64,000 nt of DNA from Lethocerus indicus (lineage: Eukaryota; Arthropoda; Insecta; Hemiptera; Belostomatidae): positions 12,055,575-12,119,574 of the forward strand of contig JACDQD010000005.1 of NCBI GenBank assembly GCA_019843655.1. Reading direction: 5' to 3'. Made by a program: the position numbers and the translations under genes. Shown here piece by piece: positions 1 through 13,294 of this stretch (position 1 is its first letter; each line of letters opens with the position of its first letter). The notes beneath the pieces were generated by a model. It had not been told where the DNA came from, did no database searches, and saw only the letters and a list, made by a program, of their open reading frames with translations.

Positions 1-3000
1 ACCATCAAACAGGCACTAATATTAGTAAATATTCATCTTAATCTAAGAATTGATTAAATCTGAAAGGTTGCCTGCGATTTCCTTTGCTATCACTACACAC
101 TGAAAGTTGCCTATTACATACAGGATGTATTAATAACTTTATGTAGTTTAATAGTAATGACTAATTAGTGGCGTGCTCTAGACACATAACGTGCTCAACT
201 GATGGCAAGTTTCTACTCTGACCAACTGTAGATTCATGATGGTGTACCTATTTTAAGTATGTTATATGCCCAGGTAGTCATTTAAGTGTTAACAAACAGT
301 CTTTCTTGATAAACTCTCTACAAAGGATCCATTGAAAAGAGGGGTGTCCTAAATCTTGCACCAAGGTGTAATGCGCTGGAAAAACAGTAATAACTCACTC
401 GAAGAACCCGCAGTGAAACAATAAATATGACTTTTAACTAGACGAAAACAAAAAATCGCCCTTTACTCGGAGCCTTCGTATATATAAAATATTCAGAATA
501 AATGTCGTGTTCGTGACAGAAAAACTAATATTGAATTGGAATTATACGAACGGACTACTAATTATAGTATCCAGTTTTTCAACCGCAAACAAAAACTCTA
601 ATTGGGTGACCATTTTATTGACTATAAGTGATATAATAAATAACGAGTAACCGGTTTGGCCGTTGTCGAGTTTTAATGGGCGGTAGAAGCGCCCGAACTG
701 ATGAAATTGTCGGGCGTTTCACACCGAGTTTTCGGAAAACCACCGGCGATTCAGAACGGGGCAAAAAACGCTTCTCGCTCTCACAATCGTCACCTGTGCC
801 GGTAACCCGATAGGGCTCGTATTTTCTCGTCGCACGACCCTGAAACGGCGGAATCAATTGAAACTATTGACCTTTGCCGACACGGGGGCCGACTCGTATC
901 GGTCCGGCCATCTCCCGGCCGTGTTCCGCTAGGCGGAAAATACCCTATTGCCTTTCCGTTACTGTTCCAGATCTCTCAGGTGAACGCGGACAGTAGTTTA
1001 CACGCCTTTTTAAAAATGCATTATTAAAATAATACGGCTACGGCTTCTCTGTAGTTCAGCAAATAATAAACTTCCGCGACTGAGGAATAGGAAGGATACA
1101 GTGAAAGAGGTTGGGGTGGATCTAGCAGGGTTGGGGAAATCAAAACTCTTATAATATGAAATGGTGAGTATTTAATTTATTAGTTTTATTAGATTTAGTT
1201 ACTGAAAAATATCAGATGAATCATCCTGACGATAATGTCAATACTGCCACAACAGTGTCCAGATTCCTGCATATATACACTTTGAGGAAGTATAAAAGTC
1301 TCATATATTACATCTTTGTTTATTGTGCCAAAGATATGTAATATTTCATCGCGTGCATGACATGCATTAAAGTAGTGCGTAATGCTTCAGTTAAAATAAA
1401 TAATTTCGACTTTATGCTTCACACGATTGAATCTCACCAGTGATGTGAACGCGCGAGACACCGAATTACATATTCGAGTGGAAAAATATTTATAAGTTAC
1501 ACAAATCTAATGCCCAGCTGACATTTTCCTGAAGGGGCCTAGCGTCACGATATCGCATTTCTTTTTATTTAGCATCGGTTCGAACGTGACAAGTAAGAGC
1601 GGAATGACACTGAAAGTCATGCGAGAAGTTTGCCGGGGCCTGGTTACATTAGGCGGGCCATCCCCCGATCCGGGCCAGAGCTCTGACGGCTCGACCCGGA
1701 GCACGCGATCTCCGGCCTATTGGAGTCTACACCGCTCGAGGGGGCTCCTCCCCCATTACCGATGCATTTATTCATGCACGCCCCATATTAGGCCTCGTTC
1801 GAATCAATTTGGTAATTCAATTCTTCGCCGCCGCCGCCGGAGTCCGGCGATTTCTTCTGCCCGCCCCGTCGTGAAACGTTCTCAGGGCGGAAATAAACAT
1901 TCCGGATTTGAATGATACGTTTATGTTTTAAACATGGGCGGGATTGGAGAGAATATAAAAACGTGTTTGTTCTTTCGACTCTTCCTTTTCCGGTTATTAT
2001 CGCGCTCATTTGTAATGACGGTGTCTTAATGTGTAAGCACTCGGACGTCCTAATATGAAAATGCGGTAAAAAAATCAGTCGCAATGTCGAACTCAGCTCT
2101 CGAGCTTACTTGAGAAAGAAACACTGAGAAAACTAACAAAATGTTTTGTAAATATTTCTGTCTGTTTTATACTTTTACGGGATACAATTTTTAGAAGTTT
2201 TTTCTTTCATCTCACCTGAATTCTCTGAAGTACGTGAATTTATTCTTGTATAGTATTTTCGATATTCCTGGAATGATCTAATTTAATTCTGTTACGATGA
2301 TGTGTTTCAAAAGAGAAGGCGAAAGTGCCACCCCTGTGTAACCCCATAAGGGGTATTTTAAAACAATACATTATGTTGCAGCGGAGCTCAAAGCACGGGA
2401 GACCGCCCAAGAGAAAGTCAATATCCAGAGCATATGAAATTATCCTTCGAAAGAATGCAAACGGCAATTTCGCCTCAGGGTCAATGCTTTGTCTGGAAAT
2501 AGATCGGAATTAATAACAGGCTGGGGCGGCGTCGTCGCCGTCGGTATTCGGGGATAAGGGCCCGATCTCGACCTTTTTGTCCAAAATCGAATTGATTTAG
2601 AGGCTCGGCAATGAACGTTTTACCGCGGGGCCCGTCTTGAATATTCATCGGCGGAGGGCATGTAATAATCTATTAGGGGCGGGCCGATAGGGTACGGCCA
2701 CCAATTCCTTGACCTTTGGAATTGGTGCAGCGTGACGTACCCAGGCTCCTAACGATGAGCCCCGAGGTTCTGTGCCCGTTGCCAAGAAACGATAATAAAT
2801 AAAATATGGAGCGCCGCTTCGAGAAATGTGAACCGTGAGAAAATCTAGATTTGTTTGAGTCGCCTCTTCTTTGATTTCTCATCACCGAAAGTAACCTGAT
2901 ACACAGGTAGAGGGGAGCACTGATAATATTGTACATTAAGGCTAATGGAGCTGTCCTAGGTTAGAAATCTTCTGTGCACATACTTGGCATTTAAAATTCT

Positions 3001-3334
3001 TCTTTGTTGAAAAATATTGAGGCGAAAAACTCGCACAATGATTTCTTACCTTATTTCTTAATATACACGTGAGTGTAGTACTCAATTTGTTTCCACTCGA
3101 GCCTCTCGCACCGTCAGATACGTTCATTAGTGGCAGTGAGCCCGTGCATACCTGTACAGATAACGAGCAGCTAATGAAATAGCTCTAGTGTAGAATTACT
3201 AGACACTATCTGTACTGAAATCTGTTTTATGTTGAAATCTATTTAGGTGACACGCATTCACTTCACTTACATATACATGAGTTGTTACCTTATGTCACTT
3301 GTAATATGTCTAAAACTGGGTCGAGTAATAGGGA

Positions 3335-3372
3335 AAATTACAATTCCACAAAAATATTCGAAATTACAATTC
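3335..3372. repeat. 12-bp direct repeat
   Basis: AAATTACAATTC occurs at 3335-3346 and again at 3361-3372, a 26-bp period, inside AT-rich DNA. No function is evident. Confidence 0.5.
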
Positions 3373-4739
3373 GGTTCGAAATTCTAAATTTGTTTCCTAT
3401 TCCGCTTTTATTATATTATTAACGAGCTCTTGTTTTCATAACGAGGTCTCCTTTTCTCTACCATATGTCCCGTTTCCGTTCGTTCAGGGTTTTGAGATGT
3501 GTGCAGCGTAACAAATTCACGTTTCGATTTCCGTAAACACGAAAAATGTACATTACCTCTGATTCTAAACTTCCAATTTGACACCCGGGATTACATAATA
3601 ATATTAAATCGAAGTTCTTTCAGATAAGTGTAAACCTGACGGAAAACCGGATATCTGTATGAAAAATTATAAGAAACCTATTTTTATTACCTTCGTATCT
3701 CCGTTTGGAATAATAATTTATGGTTAATTATATGATACCTTTTCGACACAGTTCTCAACTATCGAATTTAGTAATTAAAATCAGATTAAATTACTCTGGG
3801 AAGGAATGGGAAAACATCTAAAGTTTAAGCAGCTTTTTGCTGAAAACAAAAGCCCGAGTGTCTAAAATATTAGTAGTCGGTAGATGAAAATTAACCTTTT
3901 AGCGGTCGCGCTCGGCTAGAGTCTCACTTTCTCCCCCGGGGACCGGGAAGATTTGTGGTTCACACCTTGTATAATATTAGCATAATAACCCCAAGTTTCG
4001 AGACACGAGCTTAAACTTCAGCCTTTAGCGGCGTATAATCGGGCATTATGGGCCATTTGAATTGATTTCCCCCGTCCGTCCCTCTCAGAGTGTATCTTCT
4101 TCCCCTTGTTCCAGCTCGACGGGGGCCAGGCCGCTTTCTAAACACCGGCCACCCCGCCTACCGACCTCTCTATTTCCTATACACCTCGTGCTCTCCCTCT
4201 TCAAATACTATACCACTGAAACATACATAATACATATACGTTGGTCACCGATAAAACCGATGGGTTCCCACACGGATACCCTGGAACAATACTTAATTCT
4301 CCACCCGTCATAACATTAATACCGTTCGCCACTTTCCAATACCGAATTCCAAGCGTCGGGTTTCCACCAGCTCCGATTTCAATAATACTAGGGTATAATT
4401 GCGAGTCTCCCGTTTATCCATTAGAGAGACTTCCTACTTTTATATTTTTTAAGTTCCTACCAGGCTGCTAAGAAAGAATTAATCAACAGAGCGTTAACCA
4501 TCCTGGAAAAGCGACATAAATATTAAATGAAGCGGGTATAATGGCATGTCTTTAATTTTCTTATTTTAATTGAATCGCTCGAATCTGATATTACGAATAC
4601 CCCTACGTATTTATCGATATAATAAAATTGCTGTTCAGTTCAAAACTCGTTCTACCGGTCATGTTACCGCTAGTGACTCAACGAGTCGTCAAACCGTAGG
4701 CTCACAGTGCGGAGCACTTTGTAACAGACTAACAGAGAA

Positions 4740-4835
4740 CAGTAGGAGTGTTATAGATAGTTTGCATAGTACTAGGGATTGTAATAGTAGCTGATAGTAA
4801 TAGTACTGGTAGTGATGGTGGTGGTGGGAGGCATT
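4740..4835 (+). repeat. Degenerate AGT/GTG trinucleotide-rich stretch
   Basis: Many AGT, GAT and GTG triplets follow one another, ending in a short GGT run near 4815-4830. It looks like a decayed trinucleotide repeat. Confidence 0.4.
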
Positions 4836-5030
4836 GGTGGGAGTGTGTCTCCCGGGCAGCGCGCCTATAGGTCAGTGGGACTCGCAGTTCCCACAGCCTT
4901 GAGCATAAAGAGATAGCTCCCCCTTCGACCAGTTCGCAAATCCCATTTAGTTATAGACCGACTCCCGGTTGTCCGCCAGAGGGGAGCCCTCGTTATGCGC
5001 ACTACTCCAGTATAACGAGCATACCATGTA

Positions 5031-5065
5031 GGCGGACTCGCATTTAGTCCTGTTCGGCGTCCGCC
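5031..5065. repeat. Inverted repeat, 7-bp stem
   Basis: GGCGGAC at 5031-5037 pairs with GTCCGCC at 5059-5065 across a 21-nt loop, in a CpG-rich block. A stem this short may be chance. Confidence 0.3.
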
Positions 5066-8000
5066 TTATGCGCCTGTCCGACGCCGGTGGAGACGCTCTG
5101 GCTTGTCCACAGTGAGTGTACCTGTCTCCGACCGGGCTTACATCATCGGCAACCCTGTAATTTATAGTGGCACGTATAATTATATCATCCAAAGGCGATG
5201 GCGAAAAGCCGAAATTACAGTAAAGTCTCGGACCCGTTCAAAGGCACTTTTATACGATCCGCCAGTGTCCTCACTTCGCCAGTGTCACGCTTCGGCGGGA
5301 AATTAATTATTAGTACAAATAATTAATACTATATTAAATTAAATCAACCGGTGAATGTTTTTCCGGTGTTTCCTGCTAAAATTGGCTGGAAACCTTTGAA
5401 ATCAGCTCGTGGAGGCTACGTATCCAGTTTCCAATATTATCCTCATTAGTATTTCTATAAATTTAATATGATTACATTATATATTATTGTAATTTTATTT
5501 GTTTTGTATTTATAATTTACAATTACGCATTTCAGGTAAGATATATTATACGGCATTCGTCGTGTCACTTATACTTCATTCTAACGTCCGTTTTATTAAT
5601 TTGAATCTCGCAGAAAAACCGCTTGAACACGAATCATACCGTGCGAGCAAGTAGTTCGCTAACGACCGCATCGTAAACGCGGGTAGTTAAACTGTAAGAA
5701 TTTCATTAAGTACATTATCATTTTTTTAAAACCTAATACACATTAAGCCTGTCTTGTGAGCGGTGTGGTGCCAAAAGCTCCGCGCGCCACTTAAACAGAG
5801 ACGGAGCCAAGTGTCCTAACTCGTTGGTTATTTATTGACTGGGCGCTCTGTTATTAGACTCCACTGTGGACTCCTTGTAGGCGGCTCAGTCTTTAAATTT
5901 GAATTTAAAGTTCAAGGCCCAACTTAATACCTACCATAAGTCAGTCGTCCTCCCTGTCGGTAGAGCTTCCAATCATAACTGTCTCCCGACCGCTCACTTT
6001 GACTCCCGGCCACGGATGTTACCCGGCGGCGTGACCAGAGTAACGTCTCAATTTTTTTCTATTTTTTTTTATCGAATTCGATTAAAATCCTCACGGCCTA
6101 CTTTCATGCTGTGATTTGTGTCGGATTGTTGGATATTTCCTTACGTGACAATATTAGAAAAAATGGTTTTCTCTTTGTATTGACAATGTTCCGCATAAAA
6201 ATTCGATTTTTCGTTGAGAATTATATGCGAGGAAATCAATTCAATATATAATTGCTTTATGAGTCAGTAATGATGCACAGTTCTAAACGTAACTCTCGCA
6301 CCATCGCAAACTACTCTGAATATATTTTGTTTCGGAATATCTCGACAAGTGACGTGATATTCGATCGCATTCTTTCGTGTTTGTCGTGTCATCCAGACGG
6401 CATCCGTCAGTGATTTATTATTTGCTAATACAATCCAGCTCCTGCCGCTCGCCGATTCACGGCCAGCAGAAAAAAAAATATCCACGACTTAAAACTAGAT
6501 ATCCGTTTCGTCATATCTAAGAAGAATGTCTCAAATCGAAGTATCGCGAGCGAGATTCGAAAGCCTCGCGTCCTCGAACTTTAGTGTCCGAGGAGCAAAC
6601 GGGCGCTGGACTATCAGGCGAGGACTAGTTGCGTAACCGGGTACGACTACAACGAGCCGTGAAAACAACATGGCCCACAGATTCGGCAGGATAAAACACG
6701 GCCAGAAATGCTACAGACCGCGTGCCGGCGACGGCCGACACCAGCGGGCCCCTTCAAGGTCCTCAGCTCGTATCACCTGTCTGTCCGCTCATATCACCTG
6801 TTTCGGTCTTGTTAAATCGTGAAAATTAGGTTCCCGCTTTGGCGACTCGAATTTGGAACGTATCGGCCTTCGGCTCAAGAGAGAACGAAAATAGTTGAAG
6901 CCCAAACACGCTGAACATACAGCGACACAACTACAGCGCCGGGAACTGAATCTCTCGCAACAAAACTCGAATAATGAATCGACATTGTCGGCCTTCTCGT
7001 TATTATTAGCTGTAACGATTCAACTTTAAGACAGGACAAACTACAGGAAATAGCGAATAATTGAGAGAGCATACGCAGAACATGGAGCGCACCACGGATA
7101 CTTCGAGGCGTCCCATCAGACCAGCCGATGGGTTGTAGTTACTACTGCCTTACGCACTGTATTTCCGACAATATGCTACTGATTTGGGATATATCATTAG
7201 ATAAATGAGGTCTCAATTTTCTCTTACTCAGCATTTAGAAATTTAACAGAAACACGGTCAAAAATCACCGACCTGTCCGTGATCAGGTCTTATCTGTTTT
7301 TTCACTGAGTTTCATTAGTGAATCCTGAATAAAATAATAATATTACTGTTAATGGTTGAATTTATAAATTCCTTAATTTTCCACAGCCCAGACAAGAGGG
7401 GGTGTCGAAAAGTGCGAAAATTATAATTAATAGACGTATTTTATTACATCCAGTCTATTCCTACATCCGCACGGAGCTAGTCCAACTGCTCTGAATTATG
7501 AGCGCAATGGCAAGTGGGGGGGATGTTCGTTCCAAATACCACTCTTCCAGGCAATCACTCTGCCGAGGCTCGCCTCGAGATAAACAGGCTTTATAAACAT
7601 GAGCGTTTGTCCGGTTTGAAAGTAATTTCTGTTAAGTTTCGCATTTAATAAACCTCGTGCATGAGTCAAACGGTTCGAGGCCCCTACCTCTCCTCTCCTA
7701 GTTAGCGATTCGACATAAAGCCGGCTTTAATTGGCACGGTCGCTTCTACAATTCCCCTCCCCCCTCACAATCTTCTTCTGTCTCCGACCGTCACTTCGCA
7801 TCACCTTTCGAATTGAACGCGTTCCCTTTTCCGCTCGGCAAAACTGATGCGCCACTCAACTGGAGCATCATTCGGTCCGTAACTCACGATATACTCATAT
7901 TTATGTAATTATACGATACTTATAGTGAATTCACGACATAATCGGTCTGATAGAATCCGGATAGAATCTAAGTGACGAGGCGGCCTGATTTAGTATAATA

Positions 8001-8462
8001 GTACAGGTGTATTATTGGTACCCAAGTTGGCATTTTCAGTCGCATATAAGATGCGAGAAATGACAATTCCTTTTTGAATCATTTGAATAACTTGTGCAAG
8101 AGATTTGTTATAAGTTGAATATATGTATTTTTATACATCCAAAAACCACCGGATACAACAGAAAGTTACCACCGAATTTCTAAAAAGAACCAACTATATT
8201 GATCATGCTATACAACTGAAGATGAAAGGATACATTAGATAGAAGCTCCACGAATATAGTCGCTGCATGCTCAGTAATAATCCACCAGGTTTGCCAAATT
8301 AATTTACTTGCGACTACGGACAGGAGATAGAGTAAAGATCGCATTGTAATATTAAAATTTCGCTGAGGAACACATATCAATAAATCCACCGTAAAACCGA
8401 TAAATAAATCTGACACCAAACGGTCATTTCGCTCTTTGATCAATTCTAATATGCAGATCGCT

Positions 8463-8473
8463 CCCCCCCCCCC
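8463..8473 (+). repeat. Poly-C run (C11)
   Basis: Eleven consecutive C residues. On the complement they encode the GGG codons in the middle of the 121-codon frame, which argues against that frame being a gene. Confidence 0.8.
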
Positions 8474-8738
8474 TAAAATCGACGAATCGAATTTCACCTG
8501 AGAACCGACGTCCGAACTTTCCCAACCCGAAATTCCGATAAACACAAAAATCAGAGGGAGAGGAAAAGGATGGGGCGCAGTTCATCCGTTACGAAACGCC
8601 CCGCTAACATTTCGTATGTAGCGGCTGCGGGGGTATTTGAATATAAGAGGAGGCATTAATTAGCGGTTTTAAAACCGCCGATCGCCTCTACAAATGCCAA
8701 ACGACGACGTCGGAGGAATCCTCCAACGGAGGGAGGGT

Positions 8739-8740
<2 letters not shown>

Positions 8741-8804
<64 letters not shown>
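8741..8804 (+). repeat. (GA)32 microsatellite
   Basis: An uninterrupted run of 32 GA units, preceded by a GGGAGGGTGG purine stretch. The open frames around it encode RERERE on the + strand and LSLSLS on the complement, and are repeat artefacts. A pure GA mirror repeat can form H-DNA, and in insects it can bind GAGA factor (known for such sequences, not shown here). Confidence 0.95.
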
Positions 8805-8807
<3 letters not shown>

Positions 8808-9539
8808 CGCTGGGAAGATCTGCTTCGGCGGGAGGGGAGGCGGCCGCCGCGTGACCCTCCCGACCCACTGAAACAAATATAAGGGGGAAAGGTGAACAGC
8901 GATAGTCGGGGCGAAAAAAAAAACAAACTTCATCTCTGCCGACTGTAACATCGGCTCAAGATCCGGCGTGGGAGGAGGTCACAATCATAGATTGCCGCAA
9001 TTATGAGTGGGTGGAAGGGAATAAATCCATTTAACTTTCTACGGTCAGGGAATTCGGAGATCTTATCTAATGAATGCATACCGGAAGAAAACATTAATAA
9101 TGTTCCAGACATTTATGGAGGACAAGTTGCAATTTGGACGTAGAATCAGATGGGCTGTATTAACTTCCATTATTAGATATAAGAGGCATGTGTAACTAAA
9201 AGGTATTGTTTTCGCAGTTTCGTCGGCACCTAATTTGACGTACTTGTTTGTGGGGTTCGCGAAGGCTCAGAATTTTAAAGCGAAATTGGGTTATTTTTAT
9301 TTCGCGTAGAATTATTTTTTCCACTAGCGACGTGTGTCCGAAGATAAAAAGTTGTCGTCACGTGTGGACAGCCCGTAGGCGCTATTCATGTGCTATAATT
9401 CATGTGCACAACTGTCAGAGTGTCATCACTCTCGAGTTTAACTTATTTACTCACAATTGCTGTAGCGCGTTACTGGTTCTGATTTTCATCGTTGCAAACA
9501 TCCGTTGCAAAATGTGGGCCGCTAATTGAGAGTTTTGAA

Positions 9540-10165
9540 AGTGATGCGGGGATGGTATATGGGGCCGCGGTTCAATAAACCGGACGGGGACATTCCGCTC
9601 TGGCGAAACCGTCAGCGAGGGGGTGGCCGGGGGGAGGAGGAGGCGCCTCGCACTAATTCCAATACTCGTTCCATATAATTGAAACGCCGGTTTCAAGGTT
9701 CCGATGCCGGGAGCAGAGGAGTGAACGTCCTGTCCCGGCATTGGAGTCGGCCCCAGTGAAAGTACCACGCCGCGGCTTGTGGGTGAGGGTGGGAGGGAGC
9801 GAGAGGGGGGACTCTTCTTCTTATTTACATCCTTATACCTTTTGGTCCGGTTTCTGTATATTAATTCACCCCGGTCGGTAAGCGGAACTCGCGAGAGGAG
9901 AAAAAAAATGATTATCTGCGCGGAGTTTTCTGCGACATTCTCCTCGGGCGCCGAGGAATCGGCGTAGATTAGTCACTCTGTCCGGATCTCGCGTCCGTCG
10001 TGATTTACGTAACTGTGGGACCGCTTATTATATCGGCGCCCCAACCGGACCCAACTCGGCGTCGAAGCGCCCCCTCGGGTTGTTTATGCCCGCGACAAAG
10101 CATTAATATCCGGCGAATATCCGCCACGAACTGATTGCGATCGGCCCTGTGAGAAAATGCCGTCC
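9540..10165. other. GC/CpG-rich non-coding block
   Basis: About 600 bp of visibly higher GC content and dense CpG between AT-rich flanks, with G-runs near 9621-9645. Frames on both strands show no domain. It could be a regulatory element or simply a compositional fluctuation. Confidence 0.4.
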
Positions 10166-11315
10166 CTTCACGCTTCTCCTTCCAAGATTGTAATCCTGAG
10201 AATTTGACTAACCGTTGAAAACATTCATATTTTGGAAATGAGACTCACCGTTCAACATGTCATGTCTCAAGTATAAGATACGCGTTTCAGGGTCTGCTTG
10301 TGTTACGAATATTACATCAGAAGTATTGTACGAGCTTTCATATGACGCCGACCTGCTTAGATACTAAGGACTGGCGTAGGATCAAATAATGACATCAATA
10401 ATATCATTCCATGAAATATCAACAATTTCCTGTTCCATATTTTGTAAGTCCGTATGGCAAACCGGTAAGTCCAGTTGCTATGGGTGTAACAGAGAAAATC
10501 GATGGAATTCGTATTGGAGTCCATATTACTAAAAGTTAGATAGAATTGGAATTTCTAAATTTTCTCCTTGACTCTACTTTCCATACAATGAGAAAATTTT
10601 CGCCGGTCGTGGAATCGAGCTTAGTTTTCCAACAGAGTTTCAATGCCAGGGATTCGAGAGCTAGAGAGGAAGACACAGAAGGCAAAGAATAAGAATAATA
10701 AGAAGAATACTTTCACAAAATCGTCACGACTCTTAAGAGCGTTTAGCCGCTCGGCCCTTCCCTTCCACATGCAATTAACATCACTCGTTTCGCCCCAGTC
10801 TTCGGGGAGCATCCTTAATTATCGCCCAACAGTTAACGGGAACGGAATTGTTTGCCTAGCAATTTACACCTTTCCGTTTCGCTATAAATAGGCACGCCAC
10901 CTTTATATTTTTAAATTGCTTGAAATTAGATGAGCTTAAGATTGGGGTACTTCATCCAAACTCACTATAATAAATTTCACTATAGTATATTGTTCTTGCG
11001 GCATTCTTAATGCCATGATATCCCAAACACCATAAATTAACATATCTATGTTATACAGAAGTCAACTAATTATTTTCTTTTGATCCGGTTTCGGCTTCTT
11101 TACATCTTAATTTTATTTGTAACTAACTCTTATTAGGAAACGAGTTTCTATTTTAAAAATCCAACAAAACGGATACATAAATAAATGAACCACAGATTTT
11201 ATAGTATGCCTACGAATAAGCAAAGTGATTAATAACGTGTAATATATAATAATTTTCAACAACCGCGATTAATATTGTTTGTGTAAAATGTCTATAATAT
11301 TAATAATTCTCATAC

Positions 11316-11366
11316 TTCAACATATTAACATAAATTCAACATGTTAAAATTCAAAATATTAACATA
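11316..11366 (+). repeat. Degenerate tandem repeat, 3 copies of 15-19 bp
   Basis: Three related units start at 11316, 11335 and 11350. Each begins TTCAA and continues as a variant of CATATTAACATA. The middle copy is shorter. Confidence 0.55.
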
Positions 11367-12010
11367 GAACGCCTATAAAATGTTCACATTACAGCCTATA
11401 AATCCCCGGATGAGAATATTCCAGGTAATTATTTTCATTTTTTATTTATTTCGAGATGGCGTATAACCTTCATATATACTCATCTTGATGACGAACTAAA
11501 ACTCCAAGAGGACCATTCTTATTTTTAAAACGCGTCATTTCCAAACACGAAAAACAACCGATATTTGTTCGAATTCCGGTCTCCATGGCCAGTCGGCTAT
11601 TCTGGTGGCCCGCAGAAACAAGAAAAGGCTGCATGGTGTCCTTCGCAACTGTGACGTATCATTAATAATATTATCTGGGTAAAAAGTGACATCACTGGAT
11701 GGGCTCCCTTTGGCAAGTGCGTTCAACATTTTCAATACCAGAATATTGGCATCCAGGAACACAGGAGTGGATTCAAATAATTCAAACTGCGTCTAGGAAT
11801 CCGAAAGTATGTTCAAGAAGAAATAACAAGCGAAAAATCCGGGCGATTTTTTACACTGCCGCCTGCGATCTGTTTTACAATGCAGTTTGTAGGGGGGAAA
11901 AAAACGTGCATTCGCCTAGATACAATCAAAAACGTGCCCGGGATTGAGCACAAACTGAAACTTATTTCGAGTTATGCGGACAACAAACTTGATCTCTACT
12001 CATCAAGGTC

Positions 12011-12025
12011 GGGACGGGACGGGAC
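12011..12025 (+). repeat. (GGGAC)3 short tandem repeat
   Basis: Three perfect GGGAC units followed by GGACC. Confidence 0.7.
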
Positions 12026-12627
12026 GGACCCCGAAACCTTCTGACTGATCTTCCACGATGCCTCCTTCACTTTTAATGTATATATTGTATCTATCTACTT
12101 CTACATATATACATGTATATATGTATGTATGTTTAAAGTGTGGGAATCAAATGTGGCAACGAGTGTTAGTGGGATTATTAAAGATATTGTCCGTCACCGG
12201 TCGCAATTTTGGACAAAAATTTTGGTTATTCTGTCGCTTTTGGCTATTTTTGGTTTCGGCATACACCATCACCATTACCTAAATGCATAGGCTAGATGTG
12301 AAATAAAATAAGCGTTATGCGTACCGGGAAACTGCATTCTTGTAGTAACCGTTCGTTCAAAGAGCTCTCAACTTCCTTAGAACAAACCCCGTTCACCAGT
12401 GACGCCCACACGGTAATGCTTCAAAAATTGTATAGCAATAATTTAATCAAATCTGCCGAGTGGTGGCAACGATCATAGAAAAGAGAGTTATTGCCAAGTC
12501 AGCGTCCATTTCAATTGACCGAGGGGGCCGCCGGTCTGTTGGGGCTTCTCACGCGGCGGCTAGGTGTTAAGGCCGAGTGTGGCACGACCGCCAGCTATCC
12601 GCGAGGGTCCAGTTGCATTATTGAAAC

Positions 12628-12650
12628 GTCGCTTTAAGAAAAAAAGCGAC
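12628..12650. repeat. Hairpin, 8-bp perfect stem
   Basis: GTCGCTTT at 12628-12635 pairs perfectly with AAAGCGAC at 12643-12650 across a 7-nt A-rich loop. Role unknown. Confidence 0.5.
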
Positions 12651-12750
12651 TCCGGTGGTGTATAACATTTCGCATCAGTTTTACGATAGGAAGGCTCGGT
12701 AGGCAACCGAAGCCCAGACTCCGGCTTTTGACCGAGAGTGCTTTCAGGTC

Positions 12751-12872
12751 TGATTTGTAGTAAAAAACCACTTTTGTGACTAATTTGAGCTTTAAAACGA
12801 CGTTTTATGCCAGATTTACTCTTATAAACCGCTTCTTATTTCAGATTTGCTGCTAAAAACAACTTTTTTGAC
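12751..12872 (+). repeat. Decayed 30-bp tandem repeat, 4 copies
   Basis: Four consecutive units start at 12751, 12781, 12811 and 12843. Each opens with a variant of (A)GATTTG, has a TAAAAAC-like core about 10 nt in, and ends in a T-rich run (CTTTTGTGAC, CGTTTTATGC, GCTTCTTATT, CTTTTTTGAC). Copies 1 and 4 are the most alike. This is an old minisatellite-like expansion. Confidence 0.6.
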
Positions 12873-13142
12873 CCCCAAAAATGGGCGTGTAAATTAGGCT
12901 TGAGGCGGGTATGCATTTAACTTTCATGAGTTAAAATAAAACAATGCTCGAAACTAGCTCTTCTATATGCTCACCGGAGGATGCAAGACTGTAGTTTGCA
13001 CTCCACAATAGAGCAGGTAAAAAACCCTGGTACTCGATGCGAATGCGAAATTCTCCTTGGCACAATTATATGTTACATAGAACACATATTTGTGATTCGC
13101 AGAACGTACACCTTTTAGTGTAAATGCGAACATTGCCTGCCA

Positions 13143-13159
13143 CCGGGGCTCGATCCCAG
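13143..13159 (-). mobile_element. tRNA-like T arm, possible SINE relic
   Basis: On the complement, CTGGGATCGAGCCCCGG folds as a 5-bp stem (one G-T pair) with a 7-nt loop ATCGAGC. This has the geometry of a tRNA T arm and resembles a degenerate RNA polymerase III B box. No matching A box or acceptor stem is present at tRNA spacing, so it is not a tRNA gene. A decayed tRNA-derived SINE is the likeliest reading, but chance is possible. Confidence 0.35.
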
Positions 13160-13294
13160 ATCAGGCCCTGAGCTCGGAGTCGGTCTAATATTGGCTGATC
13201 ACGGACAACTCGACAAGTGGATTGAAGCGAGACGTTGGCGGAGGAGCAGTCTATAGCGGGCCGGTAAGGAGTGTGAACAGAGGGGCCTGGCAGC

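Larger units (their letters stand above)
1..8000. other. Non-coding region, AT-rich with CpG-rich blocks
   Basis: No gene is recognised. AT-rich DNA alternates with GC-richer, CpG-rich blocks at about 640-990, 1615-1905 (with a short GCC run at 1827-1840), 2520-2780, 4830-5300 and 6540-6870. A 12-bp direct repeat AAATTACAATTC occurs at 3335-3346 and 3361-3372. The open frames here (up to 109 codons) show no known domain, and most lie inside the CpG-rich blocks, where stop codons are rarer. Block edges are estimates by eye. Confidence 0.6.

Noticed and set aside
7390..7440. GGGGGTGTCGAAAAGTGCG as a mariner-like end
   Set aside because: It only loosely resembles mariner termini, lacks a clean TA boundary in the right place, and has no inverted partner.
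8180..8545. 121-codon frame on the complement with a hydrophobic middle
   Set aside because: It reads through a C11 homopolymer and matches no membrane-protein family I know.
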